DNA from: Sporichthya polymorpha DSM 43042
Lineage (GTDB): Bacteria > Actinomycetota > Actinomycetes > Sporichthyales > Sporichthyaceae
Reading direction: 5' to 3'
DNA length: 64,000 bases
Assembly (NCBI RefSeq): GCF_000384115.1
Contig: NZ_KB913029.1
Coordinates: 1,274,907 to 1,338,906 of the forward strand
Below are positions 8,152 through 16,587 of the stretch, in pieces. How positions within the stretch are numbered: the first letter of the stretch is position 1; each line of letters opens with the position of its first letter. Made by a program: the position numbers and the translations under genes. The notes beneath the pieces are model-generated. The model ran no database searches and had not been told where the DNA came from. It was given only the letters and a program-made list of their open reading frames with translations.

Positions 8152-9248
8152 GCGGCCACCCCGAGCGCGAGCGAGTCGAGGAACCGGCCGCAGAGCCCGG
8201 CGAGCGGGCTGCGCCGCCCGATCCCCGGCGGCTCGCCCCAGTCCTGCCGTACCGCCCGCCGGGGCTCGGGCCGGACGGCTCCGAGCAGCGGGATCCCCAG
8301 CGTGTTCGCGATGACCTCCGGCGCGAGGTCGGACGGCGACGGGCCACGGACGACCAGCCAGCGGTCGTTGGGCTGGCCCGCCAGCGTCGCGACGACGCGG
8401 CCCGCCGCGGCCACCGAGCGCACGTCGGCCGGGACGACCACCAGCACCGGACCGCCGGCCGCGAGCGCCGCCTCCACGGTGCGGTCGGGGTGGCGCCGGG
8501 GCAGGTCGACGACGACGAGGTCGTGCCCACGGCGGACGCCGGCGAGGGTCGTTGCCATGACCTCGGGCGGCACGTGCAGCACACGGCCGCGGTCCCACGA
8601 GATCAGACTCAGCGGCCCGAACCGCGGCACCGCCCGGGACAGCGCGGTGGCGGTGACGCGGCCGCGGATCGCCGCGAGGTCGGGCCAGCGCAGTCCCTCG
8701 GCCTGCTCCTCGCCGAGCAGCAGGTCCAGGCCGCCACCGAGCGGGTCGCCGTCGACGAGCGCGGTCGGGACGTGCCGGCTCGCGGCCGTGACCGCGAGCG
8801 CGGCGGCGAGGGTGCTCGCCCCGGCGCCCCCGCGACCGCCGAGGACGCAGACCACCCGGCCCGCCGCCTGCGGTCCGTCGATCGCGTCCGCGAACCGGTC
8901 GGTCAGCCAGGTCTCGCCGTCGGGGAGGAGCGCGACCTGCTCCGCCCCGAGCGCGAGGGCGGGCCGCCACACCGCGGGGTCGACCGGATCGAACCCGGCG
9001 ACGACGACGCCCGGCCGCCGGGGCAGCTCCCGCCGCGCCGCCTCGGCGACCCGGTCGGCGCCGACGACAACGAGCGGCGCGGACCGCCAGGACACGAGCG
9101 CCGCCCCGACGTCGACGGCGACCTCGGGCTCACTGCCGGCCGCCCCGGCCAGGCGGAGCAGGTCCTCCAGCAGCAGTGGGTCGCCGGTGACGATCAGGGG
9201 CCGGTCGGGTTCCCCCGGCGATCCGGACAGGGACGGGTCGAGTGACAT
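8148..9248 (-). CDS. ssd: Ssd/CpaE-like P-loop ATPase (septum site-determining homologue)
   Basis: A 366-residue protein with an N-terminal receiver-like region and a MinD/ParA-like ATPase half. The deviant Walker motif is GRGGAGAST (about residue 137), followed by ALVDGDPLGGGLDLLLG and VVVDLPRR. It heads the tad operon in the same place as Rv3660c (Ssd) of Mycobacterium tuberculosis, a protein linked to septum placement, and CpaE of Caulobacter, which localises the pilus machine. Which role dominates here cannot be told from sequence. The upstream region holds two DnaA-box-like sites and a tandem repeat. Confidence 0.87.
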   Translation of the reverse strand: MSLDPSLSGSPGEPDRPLIVTGDPLLLEDLLRLAGAAGSEPEVAVDVGAALVSWRSAPLVVVGADRVAEAARRELPRRPGVVVAGFDPVDPAVWRPALALGAEQVALLPDGETWLTDRFADAIDGPQAAGRVVCVLGGRGGAGASTLAAALAVTAASRHVPTALVDGDPLGGGLDLLLGEEQAEGLRWPDLAAIRGRVTATALSRAVPRFGPLSLISWDRGRVLHVPPEVMATTLAGVRRGHDLVVVDLPRRHPDRTVEAALAAGGPVLVVVPADVRSVAAAGRVVATLAGQPNDRWLVVRGPSPSDLAPEVIANTLGIPLLGAVRPEPRRAVRQDWGEPPGIGRRSPLAGLCGRFLDSLALGVAA

Positions 9249-9316
9249 GCGGGCCTCCCCAGGTCGGTGCGTGGCACCACACCCTGGACCCCGGGGCAGA
9301 CCTCACCGGGGCGACC

Positions 9317-9353
9317 TGTGGACAACTTCGGGGGTGTGCCGACCTGTGGACAA
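9317..9353 (-). promoter_or_regulatory. pair of actinobacterial-type DnaA boxes
   Basis: TGTGGACAA occurs at 9317-9325 and 9345-9353, 28 bp apart in the same orientation and inside a longer shared string (CGACCTGTGGACAAC). Its complement TTGTCCACA is the preferred DnaA box of high-GC Streptomyces. DnaA binding, or regulation of ssd by it, is inference. Confidence 0.5.
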
Positions 9354-9393
9354 CGGGCCACCCCCGCGGTCCGGACGAGAGTCGGACGGACTC

Positions 9394-9449
9394 GTCAGAA
9401 CGGGCCGGTCAAAACGGGGCGGTCAAAACGGGCCGGTTAAAAAGGACGG
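9394..9449 (+). repeat. four tandem 14-bp repeats
   Basis: Four consecutive units begin at 9394, 9408, 9422 and 9436. Units 1-3 fit GTCARAACGGGSCG; unit 4 is degenerate (GTTAAAAAGGACGG) and runs into the following hairpin. The regular 14-bp period without gaps suggests a repeated protein binding site or replication slippage. Confidence 0.75.
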
Positions 9450-9479
9450 CCCCCGCCGGGGGGGAGAGCGGGGGCCGTC
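9445..9479 (+). terminator. strong GC hairpin in a divergent promoter region
   Basis: A perfect 12-bp stem (GACGGCCCCCGC with GCGGGGGCCGTC) encloses an 11-base G-rich loop. It resembles an intrinsic terminator without a T tract. No gene on either strand ends nearby, so it may attenuate a leader transcript or end a small RNA. Confidence 0.5.
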
Positions 9480-9632
9480 ACCACAGTCCGACTCGGGGGG
9501 GAGGAGCCGAACCGGGATAGGCACGGTCATATCGACCGGCACCACACATGGTGTACCCCCTGGGTATGTCTCGTAAACAGGGGCCGGACGTGAGTGCGTA
9601 AAAACTTCACCCGCCGACCTATCCTCGACGCC

Positions 9633-10448
9633 GTGTCCGCGTCCCTGCCCCAGCCGGTGCCCCGCGCCGCGGCGTTCTTCGATCTGGACAAGACGGTCAT
9701 CGCGAAGTCGAGTGCGCTGGCGTTCTCGCGGCCCTTCTACCGGGGCGGTCTGATCAATCGTCGCGCGGTGCTACGGAGCGCCTACGCGCAGTTCGTCTAC
9801 CTCGCCGGCGGCGCCGACGCGGACCAGATGGAGCGGATGCGGAAGTACCTGTCCTCGCTCTGCGTCGGCTGGGACGTCGCGCAGGTGCGGGAGATCATCG
9901 GCGAGACCCTGCACGACCTGATCGACCCGCTGATCTACGACGAGGCCGCCGAACTCCTCGAGCAGCACCGGCTCGCCGGGCGGGACGTCGTCCTCGTCAG
10001 CACGTCCGGTTCGGAGATCGTGGAGCCGATCGGCGAGATGCTCGGGGCCGACCATGTCATCGCCACCCGAATGGCTGTCGGTGACGACGGTCGGTACACG
10101 GGCGAGATCGGGTTCTACGCCTACGGTGAGCACAAGGCGACGGCGATCCGCGAGTTCGCCGAGCGGCACAACATCGACCTCGAGCGCTCCTACGCGTACT
10201 CCGACTCCGAGACCGACGTCCCGATGCTCGAGACGGTCGGTCACCCGCACGCGGTCAACCCGGACCGCGCCCTGCGCAAGGAGGCCGGCACGCGCGGCTG
10301 GCCCGTCCTGGTGTTCAGCAAGCCGGTGTCGATGCGCAGTCGGATGCCGTCGATCCCCAAGCCGTCGCGGTCGGTGGTCGCCGCGACGGCCGTCGCCGCG
10401 GGTGCGGCGGCCGCGGCCGCCGTGCTCTGGGTCAGCCGTCGCGCCTGA
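9633..10448 (+). CDS. HAD-IB family hydrolase (Rv3661-like phosphatase)
   Basis: A 271-residue HAD subfamily IB phosphatase with a C-terminal hydrophobic anchor. Motif I is FFDLDKT (nucleophile Asp17, acid Asp19), motif II is VLVSTSG, and motif IV is SDSETDVPML. The C-terminus VVAATAVAAGAAAAAAVLWV is a likely membrane helix. GTG 9633 is preferred over the in-frame GTG at 9594 because a TATCCT element lies seven bases before it, as in a leaderless gene, and homologues begin just before the DLDKT motif. The relation to serine phosphatases (SerB-like fold) is clear; the substrate is unknown. It sits opposite ssd exactly as in Mycobacterium. Confidence 0.88.
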   Translation: MSASLPQPVPRAAAFFDLDKTVIAKSSALAFSRPFYRGGLINRRAVLRSAYAQFVYLAGGADADQMERMRKYLSSLCVGWDVAQVREIIGETLHDLIDPLIYDEAAELLEQHRLAGRDVVLVSTSGSEIVEPIGEMLGADHVIATRMAVGDDGRYTGEIGFYAYGEHKATAIREFAERHNIDLERSYAYSDSETDVPMLETVGHPHAVNPDRALRKEAGTRGWPVLVFSKPVSMRSRMPSIPKPSRSVVAATAVAAGAAAAAAVLWVSRRA

Positions 10449-10869
10449 GTCGAGCCCAGTCGATCCGCGAGCGAACCTCGCGACCGGGCCGACAAATCGG
10501 ACACCGTCGCAAGTTCACCCGCGCCACGCCGAGATCCTTTGCAAAGAAGGCAGGTTCACCCTTCCGTCCGGGCGCGAAGAGGGGTAGACCTGAACTCGAT
10601 GAAGTTGGACCGGACACCGGTCGCGCGACGGGTCCGACCCGATTTCATCGAGCGCCACTCGGGTACCCACGCGGCGACCTGCCCATGTACGGGCCGCCGA
10701 GACAGGCTGGTCCTGGTCCGGCGATTTCGGAACTGCACGCTTGGTAGCCCGTTTCGACGCACCCTTCGCGACGGCGTCCCTGGAGACAGGGGCGCCGTTC
10801 GCATGTTCGCTGCCACGTCTACTACCTGACGAACCATCAGTAACTTACGGCCGGTCCACTGAAGAGCTC
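10449..10869. other. convergent intergenic region with one hairpin
   Basis: This 421-bp stretch lies between two converging genes. The only structure I see is an imperfect hairpin at about 10767-10802 (GCGACGGCGTCCCT pairing with AGGGGCGCCGTTCGC through one bulge and a G-T pair), a plausible shared terminator. No open frame here reads like protein. Confidence 0.5.
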
Positions 10870-11628
10870 TCAGCCGTGCGCGATGCACACCTGCAGAGCG
10901 TCGCCGGCTCCGATCTCGAGCGCACGGGCACAGTGCACGACCCAGCTCGCGACGCCTTCGGCCGTCCCGGACGAGTACCCCGCCGCCGCAATCTGATACT
11001 CCGTCAGACCGAGCTCGAGGTGACCCACCTCGGGCGCGACGACACCCCCGGCGTCGAGGCCGCGCTGGAGAAGCAGACAGCGGGCCGCGGCCCGCGCGAC
11101 GAGGCCCGACCACGGGCCGAACGCCTCGGTTGTGAGCACCTCCGCGTGGACGATCGCGGCGACCACGATCGCCGGTGCACGGGTCGGCGAGGTCAGGGCG
11201 TCGGCGAGGACGTCGAGCCGCGCCGCGGCCGCCGCGGTGGCGGGTCGGCCGAGCGAGTCCGTGGGGACGTCGACGTCCGCCGCGGCGACCGCGTGCAGCC
11301 GGGCGAGGGCCTGCAGCGGGGCCTTCTCCCACACCGGGGCGACGAGACCGATCTCGGTCGACAGGCGCACGGCCCCGCGCGCGACCGAGCCGGCCGCGGG
11401 GTCGGTCAGCGCCGATCCCGAGCGCAGGTCCTCCTCGCTGACGTCGACGCCGGAGAGCGCGGCCGAGGCCCGTGCCCCGCGCAGCGCGGTCACGGCCACG
11501 ACCTCGGGGCCGCGCAGCTTGAGGGCCGGCAGGCCGGCCAGGCGGTCGACCGCGGCCCGGGCGCGGAGGCCGAGCTCGGCGACCCCGGGGAGGGCGGCAA
11601 CTGCTGCGAACGGGTCGGCGACGGACAC
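10870..11628 (-). CDS. Rv3662c-like conserved protein with Fic-like features
   Basis: A 252-residue, Ala-rich, soluble protein in the position of Rv3662c. Parts resemble the Fic/Doc fold: ASAALSGVDVSEEDL near residue 53 looks like the segment before a Fic core, and VHAEVLTTEAFGPWSGLVAR near residue 160 occupies the place of the HPFxxGNGR motif. The catalytic histidine is followed by Ala-Glu rather than Pro-Phe, and no GNGR is present. If it is Fic-derived it is probably not an active AMP-transferase. It is transcribed divergently from the histidine kinase gene, with 109 bp between them. Confidence 0.6.
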   Translation of the reverse strand: MSVADPFAAVAALPGVAELGLRARAAVDRLAGLPALKLRGPEVVAVTALRGARASAALSGVDVSEEDLRSGSALTDPAAGSVARGAVRLSTEIGLVAPVWEKAPLQALARLHAVAAADVDVPTDSLGRPATAAAAARLDVLADALTSPTRAPAIVVAAIVHAEVLTTEAFGPWSGLVARAAARCLLLQRGLDAGGVVAPEVGHLELGLTEYQIAAAGYSSGTAEGVASWVVHCARALEIGAGDALQVCIAHG

Positions 11629-11700
11629 GAGCGGTCACGCTAGCGGGCCCGCCGACGCGACCGACGTGCCCACCTTCGATGGGAGCCCGCGCGGCGCAGG

Positions 11701-11738
11701 CTGACGCAGGAGTGCCGACCAAATTAGATTCAGGTCCG
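11701..11738 (+). promoter_or_regulatory. leaderless promoter of the LytS-like kinase gene
   Basis: CTGACG (11701-11706) and TAGATT (11725-11730) are separated by 18 bp, and seven bases separate TAGATT from the GTG start at 11738. No ribosome site lies before the GTG, so transcription probably begins at the start codon. Confidence 0.5.
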
Positions 11739-12916
11739 TGGGCGACCTGACGGGTGCTCTGACCCTCGCGATCGCCGCAGCAGCGGTCGCGGTGGCGGTG
11801 CTCGGCCTGCGTCGCTTCAACTGGTGGCGGCCCGACCTCGGCACGACCGCCGACCGCGCGGCGTACGAGACGCTCCACCTCACCTCGCTCGCCGCGCCCG
11901 CGCTCCGCGGCGGGCTCACGCAGGCGGGCACGACGCGGGCGGTCAAGCACCTCCGGGCCCTGCTGGGTTCGCGCGCGGTCGCCATCACCGACGGGCAGCG
12001 GCTGCTCGCGTGGGACGGCGCCGCCCAGGACTCCCTCGGCAGCTGTGCCGTCGAGCACGCCCAGGCGGTCATGGACACCGGCCGCAGCCAGGTGCTGATG
12101 GCGGCGTGCCCGAACAGCGAGCCGATCCGCGAGGTCGTCGTCACCCCCCTGGTCTCCGGCACCACCGTCATCGGCACGCTCGCGGCCTACGTCGACTCCA
12201 GCTCGGCGAACCTGATCCGCGCCGTCGACGAGGTCGGGAGTTGGGTCTCCGGCCAGCTCGAGCTCTCGGAGCTCGACGCGACCCGCACCCGCGTCGCGGA
12301 GGCCGAAGTGCGGGCGCTGCGCGCGCAGATCTCGCCGCACTTCATCTACAACTCGCTGAACGCGATCGCCTCGTTCGTGCGTACCGACCCGGACCGTGCC
12401 CGCGAACTCCTCCTGGAGTTCGCCGACTTCACCCGCTACACGTTCCGCCGGGCGGGCGACTTCACGACGCTGGCCGACGAATTGCGCGCGATCAACGGTT
12501 ACCTGCTGCTGGAGCGGGCACGATTCGGCGAGCGACTGGGCGTCACCCTCCGGGTCGCGCCCGAGGTCCTGCCGGTCTCCATCCCCTTCCTGTGCCTGCA
12601 GCCGTTGGTGGAGAACGCCGTCCGCCACGGGCTCGAGACGAAGAACGGACAGGGAACGGTGACGATCCTCGCCGAGGACGCGGGTGCCCACTGTTTGATC
12701 AGCGTCGAGGACGACGGGGTGGGCATGGCGCCCGAGCGCGTCCGGGAGGCTCTGTCCGGCGAACCGGGCTCCGACCATGTCGGTCTCGGCAACGTCGACG
12801 AGCGACTGCGTACCATCTTCGGCGACGCCTACGGCCTGACGGTGGCGACTGCGCCCGGCGCGGGCACCAAGGTCAGTCTTCGGGTGCCCAAGTTCCAGCC
12901 GGGAGTGCATGCGTGA
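11738..12916 (+). CDS. LytS-type sensor histidine kinase
   Basis: A 392-residue kinase with one N-terminal membrane helix (residues 8-24), a GAF-like sensor region (about 40-175) and a His_kinase (PF06580) core. The phospho-acceptor lies in AQISPHFIYNSLNAI (His201), the N box is LQPLVENAVRHGLETK and the G box DDGVGM. Its stop overlaps the start of the LytTR regulator by 4 bases. The four-gene run kinase, regulator, DUF485-like protein and SSS transporter suggests it senses a carboxylate and controls its uptake, as pyruvate or acetate sensing LytS/LytTR systems do elsewhere; the ligand is inference. Confidence 0.92.
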   Translation: MGDLTGALTLAIAAAAVAVAVLGLRRFNWWRPDLGTTADRAAYETLHLTSLAAPALRGGLTQAGTTRAVKHLRALLGSRAVAITDGQRLLAWDGAAQDSLGSCAVEHAQAVMDTGRSQVLMAACPNSEPIREVVVTPLVSGTTVIGTLAAYVDSSSANLIRAVDEVGSWVSGQLELSELDATRTRVAEAEVRALRAQISPHFIYNSLNAIASFVRTDPDRARELLLEFADFTRYTFRRAGDFTTLADELRAINGYLLLERARFGERLGVTLRVAPEVLPVSIPFLCLQPLVENAVRHGLETKNGQGTVTILAEDAGAHCLISVEDDGVGMAPERVREALSGEPGSDHVGLGNVDERLRTIFGDAYGLTVATAPGAGTKVSLRVPKFQPGVHA

Positions 12917-13791
12917 CCACCGACGCCAGTGGCGACCGCAAGCTGACCGTGCTCGCCGTCGACGACGAGGCACCCGCCTTGTCCGAGCTCGTGTATCTGT
13001 TGCGGCAGGACCCGCACATCGGCACGGTGCTCTCGGCCGACAGCGGGGCGGAAGCGCTGCGGCAGCTCGGGCTCCACACGATCGACGGCATCTTCATGGA
13101 CATCCGGATGCCCGGCCTGTCCGGCGTCGAGTTGGCCACCGTGCTCGCCCAGTTCCGCAACCCGCCGCCGATCGTGTTCGTGACCGCCTTCGACTCGCAC
13201 GCCGTCGACGCGTTCGAGCTCAAGGCCGTCGACTACGTCCTCAAGCCGGCGCGCCCCGAGCGGCTCGCCGAGGCGGTGCGGCGGCTCGTCGCGCGGGTCA
13301 ACTCCGCGAACGCCCCGGCCGCCCCCGCCCCGGCCGCCACCCCGGCCACGCCCGACGACGAGACGATCCCGGTCGAGCTGGGCGGTGTCACGCGGTTCAT
13401 CTCGCGCAGCGACGTCCGCTACGTCGAGTCGCACGGTGACTACGCGCGCCTCCACACCTCCGACGCGACCCACCTGGTCCGTGTCCCGATGGCGACGCTC
13501 GAGGAGCGCTGGCGCGACGCGGGCTTCATCCGCATCCACCGCAGCTACCTCGTCTCGCTCGCGCACGTCACCGAGGTCCGCCTCGCGACAGGCCGCTCCA
13601 GCGTGGTCCTCGGTAACGAGGAGCTGACCGTGAGCCGGCGTCACACCCGCGACCTGCGCGAGGTTCTGGTCCGCCGCTCCCGGCCGACGTCCTCGTCAGC
13701 CGGCTCGTCAGGGTCGGGCTCGTCGGGCTCGGTGGGCTCGGCGGCCGCCGCCAACAACACCTCGACCGAACGTCCTGAGGCGCGCGGGTGA
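12913..13791 (+). CDS. LytTR-family response regulator
   Basis: A 292-residue response regulator. The receiver domain (about 10-125) carries the acidic pair VDDEA, phospho-acceptor Asp63 in FMDIRMPG, and the switch lysine in YVLKPARP. After an Ala/Pro linker comes a LytTR DNA-binding domain (about 150-258; VRYVESHGDYARLHT, FIRIHRSYLVSL). The C-terminus is a Ser/Gly-rich low-complexity tail of about 35 residues, not part of the domain. The GTG start at 12913 is inside the kinase stop (GTGA overlap). It most likely activates the adjacent transporter genes. Confidence 0.92.
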   Translation: MTTDASGDRKLTVLAVDDEAPALSELVYLLRQDPHIGTVLSADSGAEALRQLGLHTIDGIFMDIRMPGLSGVELATVLAQFRNPPPIVFVTAFDSHAVDAFELKAVDYVLKPARPERLAEAVRRLVARVNSANAPAAPAPAATPATPDDETIPVELGGVTRFISRSDVRYVESHGDYARLHTSDATHLVRVPMATLEERWRDAGFIRIHRSYLVSLAHVTEVRLATGRSSVVLGNEELTVSRRHTRDLREVLVRRSRPTSSSAGSSGSGSSGSVGSAAAANNTSTERPEARG

Positions 13792-14159
13792 ACGAGGTCG
13801 ACAAGTCCGGCCGCGTCATCGTCACCAGCCCGCGCGCCCGGGTGACCGGCCCCGTGCAGCGCGCGCTCGACCTCGACGAGGAGACGACCGTCGGTGAGGT
13901 GTACCTCCGGTCGTTGATGCGCACCCAGCTCGGTCTCGCCCTGACGGTGTGCCTCGGCGTGCTCGTCGTCGTCGCCGGCCTGCCGCTGCTGTTCGAACTC
14001 TGGCCGGCCACCCGCAGCGCGCGGGTGTTCGGGCTCGGGGTGCCCTGGCTGGCCCTCGGCTTCCTCGCCTACCCGGCCCTGATCCTCGGCGGCTGGGCCT
14101 ACGTGCGCGCAGCCGAACGCAACGAGCGTCAGTTCGCCGACCTCGTCGAGCGCCGTTGA
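13788..14159 (+). CDS. small membrane protein, DUF485-like partner of SSS transporter
   Basis: A 123-residue protein with two membrane helices (LALTVCLGVLVVVAGLPLLF and WLALGFLAYPALILGGWAYV) and charged ends. It overlaps the regulator stop by 4 bases and precedes the SSS symporter by 13 bases. Its position and topology match the DUF485 proteins that accompany ActP-type symporters; sequence similarity to the second DUF485 gene at 20773-21126 is weak, so the family name is tentative. Confidence 0.7.
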   Translation: MNEVDKSGRVIVTSPRARVTGPVQRALDLDEETTVGEVYLRSLMRTQLGLALTVCLGVLVVVAGLPLLFELWPATRSARVFGLGVPWLALGFLAYPALILGGWAYVRAAERNERQFADLVERR

Positions 14160-14172
14160 AGGTCCGGCTCCC

Positions 14173-15900
14173 GTGAACGAGACGTACGGCATCGCCGCGA
14201 TTTCCCTCGTCGCCGCGCTCACCGTCGTCATCGGTGCGTTCGGTCTGCGGATCTCCCGCACCACGTCGGACTTCTACGTCGCGTCCCGCACCGTCTCGCC
14301 GCTGTGGAACGCCTCGGCGATCGGCGGCGAGTACCTGTCCGCGGCGTCGTTCCTCGGCGTCGCGGGGCTGATCCTCGCCTACGGCGCGGACCTGCTCTGG
14401 CTGCCGGTCGGCTTCACCGGCGGGTACCTGATGATGCTCGTGCTCGTCGCGGCTCCGCTGCGGCGCTCGGGGGCCTACACGCTCCCCGACTTCGCCGAAC
14501 TGCGGCTGAGCTCGACCCGGCTGCGGATGATCGCCAGCATCCTCGTCGTCGGCATCTGCTGGCTGTACCTGATGCCGCAGTTCCAGGGCGCGGGTCTGAC
14601 CCTGCGCACCGTCACCGGCGCGCCCCGCTGGGTCGGCGAGGTCATCGTCGCGGTCGTCGTCGTGACCGCCGTCGCGGCCGGCGGCATGCGGTCGATCACC
14701 TTCGTCCAGGCCTTCCAGTACTGGCTCAAGGTGACGGCGATCCTGCTGCCCGCCGCGTTCCTCTTCCTGTCGTGGCAGTCCGACGGCTCGCCACCGCTCA
14801 CCCGCGACTCGCAACCGCGTTTTGCCGAGGCCACCACGGTCACCGTCCCGGAGGACCTGCGGATCGTCGTCACCCAACCGGTCGTCCCGCGGGTGACCGG
14901 GGTGATCGACGGTCAGCGCTACATCGGGGGCGTCGCCGTCCTCGCCCCCGGCTCACACACCGTCGAACGGGGCGCGCGGCTCGACTTCCCTGCCGACGCC
15001 CCGGTGCCGGTGCAGGAGGACCTGCCCACGGCCACCGACAAGAACTGGGCCGAGCCGCTGACCGAGGGTCGTGAGCACTCGCTCTACGCGACGTACTCAC
15101 TGATCATCGCGACGATGCTCGGGACGATGGGGCTGCCGCACATCCTCGTGCGCTTCTACACGAACCCCGACGGCGGCGCCGCCCGGCGCACGACGCTGGC
15201 CGTGCTCGCGCTGCTCGGGCTCTTCTACCTGGGCCCGACCCTGTTCGGGGCGCTCGGGCGGATCTACGCCCCGGACCTGTTGCTGACCGGACGGGTGGAC
15301 TCCGTCGTCCTGGAGCTGCCGTCCCGCATGATCGGTGGCGTCGCCGGTGACCTGCTGTTCGCGCTCGTGACCGCGGGCGCGTTCGCCGCGTTCCTGTCCA
15401 CCGCGGCCGGCCTGACGCTGTCCGCGGCGGCCGTGCTGTCCCAGGACGTGTTCCGCAGCGGCGCCGTGCGCACCTTCCAGCTCTCCGCCCTGCCCGCGAC
15501 GCTGGTGCCGCTGGCGTTCGCGCTGCTCGCCGGCGGCATCCCGGTCGGTGACGCGGTCGGCCTGGCGTTCGCCGTCGCCGCGTCGACGTTCTGCCCACTG
15601 CTCGTGCTCGGGGTGTGGTGGCGCCGGCTGTCCACGGTGGGTGCGGCCGCCGGGATGGTCGTCGGCGGCGTCCTCGCGGGCATCGCGGTGCTCGCGACCG
15701 TCATCGGTGGCCCCTACGACGGCTGGCCCGGCGCCCTGCTCGCCCAGCCGGCGGCGCTCACGGTCCCGATCGCCTTCGTCGTGATGATCGTGGTCTCACT
15801 TCTGACCCCGAGTCATATTCCATCGAACGTGCACCGGATCATGGTCCGCCTGCATGTCCCGGAGGGCCTGGGGCAGGACCGCGGCGACTTCCGCCGCTGA
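14173..15900 (+). CDS. sodium:solute symporter family transporter (ActP/MctP-like)
   Basis: A 575-residue SSS-family transporter with about 13 membrane helices. SAIGGEYLSAASFLGVAGLI near the N-terminus and GTMGLPHILVRFYTNPDG in the middle are typical of the acetate/pyruvate branch. A hydrophilic insert of about 80 residues (roughly 210-290, RDSQPRFAEATTVTV and following) lies between helices and may be an extracytoplasmic loop. It is the last gene of the kinase, regulator, DUF485-like, SSS cluster and is probably its regulatory target. The substrate is a short carboxylate by analogy. Confidence 0.9.
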   Translation: MNETYGIAAISLVAALTVVIGAFGLRISRTTSDFYVASRTVSPLWNASAIGGEYLSAASFLGVAGLILAYGADLLWLPVGFTGGYLMMLVLVAAPLRRSGAYTLPDFAELRLSSTRLRMIASILVVGICWLYLMPQFQGAGLTLRTVTGAPRWVGEVIVAVVVVTAVAAGGMRSITFVQAFQYWLKVTAILLPAAFLFLSWQSDGSPPLTRDSQPRFAEATTVTVPEDLRIVVTQPVVPRVTGVIDGQRYIGGVAVLAPGSHTVERGARLDFPADAPVPVQEDLPTATDKNWAEPLTEGREHSLYATYSLIIATMLGTMGLPHILVRFYTNPDGGAARRTTLAVLALLGLFYLGPTLFGALGRIYAPDLLLTGRVDSVVLELPSRMIGGVAGDLLFALVTAGAFAAFLSTAAGLTLSAAAVLSQDVFRSGAVRTFQLSALPATLVPLAFALLAGGIPVGDAVGLAFAVAASTFCPLLVLGVWWRRLSTVGAAAGMVVGGVLAGIAVLATVIGGPYDGWPGALLAQPAALTVPIAFVVMIVVSLLTPSHIPSNVHRIMVRLHVPEGLGQDRGDFRR

Positions 15901-15920
15901 TCCTCTCCGCCTGAGGTTCG

Positions 15921-16577
15921 TCAGAGCTTGCGGGCCACCGTCAGGCCGTCGGCCACCGGGAGCAGCACAGCTTCGACCCGCTCGTCGGCGAGGACGGCGT
16001 CGTTGAACGCGCGCAGCGCCTCGGTGTCGGCGTCGGTCACCGCCGGGTCGACGACCTTCCCCGACCACAAGGTGTTGTCGACGAGCACCAGTCCGCCCGG
16101 CCGCAGCCGCGGCACGATCTCGCCCCAGTAGCCCGCGTAGCCCTGCTTGTCGGCGTCGATAAAGGCGAGGTCGATCGACTCCTCGGCGGGCAGCGACTGC
16201 AATGTCTCGATCGCCGGCGCGATGCGCAGGTCGATCCGGTCCGCCACGCCCGCGCGGTCCCAGTACTTCCGTGCGGTCGCCGTGTAGTCCTCGCTGACGT
16301 CGCAGCACAGCAGGCGGCCGCCGGGGGAGAGCGCGCGGGCGAGACAGATCGACGAGTACCCGGTGAACGTGCCGACCTCGACCGCGAACCGGACACGGAC
16401 GAGGCGGGCGAGCAGGCCGAGGAACGCGCCCTGGTCGGGCGAGATCTGCATGCTCGAGATTCCACCCATCGCCGCAGTCTCGGCCGCGAGGTCGCGCAGG
16501 ACGTCGTCCGGGGCGGGCGCGTGCGCGGCGACGTAGTCGAAGACCTCAGGAGCAAGCAGCGGGGAGCGTGGTGACAT
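15921..16577 (-). CDS. class I SAM-dependent O-methyltransferase (caffeoyl-CoA OMT family)
   Basis: A 218-residue Methyltransf_3 protein. Motif I is FAVEVGTFTGYSSICLARAL, followed by LLCCDVSEDY; the metal and acceptor region is LAFIDADKQGYAGYW, with VLVDNTLWSGKVV after it. These match the divalent-metal-dependent catechol or caffeoyl-CoA O-methyltransferases. ATG 16577 is chosen over an in-frame TTG nine bases earlier. It faces the SSS gene and lies 10 bp from the PucR-like gene. The acceptor is unknown. Confidence 0.9.
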   Translation of the reverse strand: MSPRSPLLAPEVFDYVAAHAPAPDDVLRDLAAETAAMGGISSMQISPDQGAFLGLLARLVRVRFAVEVGTFTGYSSICLARALSPGGRLLCCDVSEDYTATARKYWDRAGVADRIDLRIAPAIETLQSLPAEESIDLAFIDADKQGYAGYWGEIVPRLRPGGLVLVDNTLWSGKVVDPAVTDADTEALRAFNDAVLADERVEAVLLPVADGLTVARKL

Positions 16578-16587
16578 GCCCGCCAAA

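Larger units (their letters stand above)
9249..9632. other. divergent intergenic region between ssd and HAD gene, repeat-rich
   Basis: This 384-bp region separates ssd (minus) from the HAD phosphatase gene (plus). It holds, in order, two TGTGGACAA sites, four tandem 14-bp repeats and a strong GC hairpin; each is listed separately. A TATCCT at 9620-9625 lies seven bases before the GTG at 9633 and would suit a leaderless promoter for the HAD gene. I see no convincing coding sequence. Confidence 0.7.
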
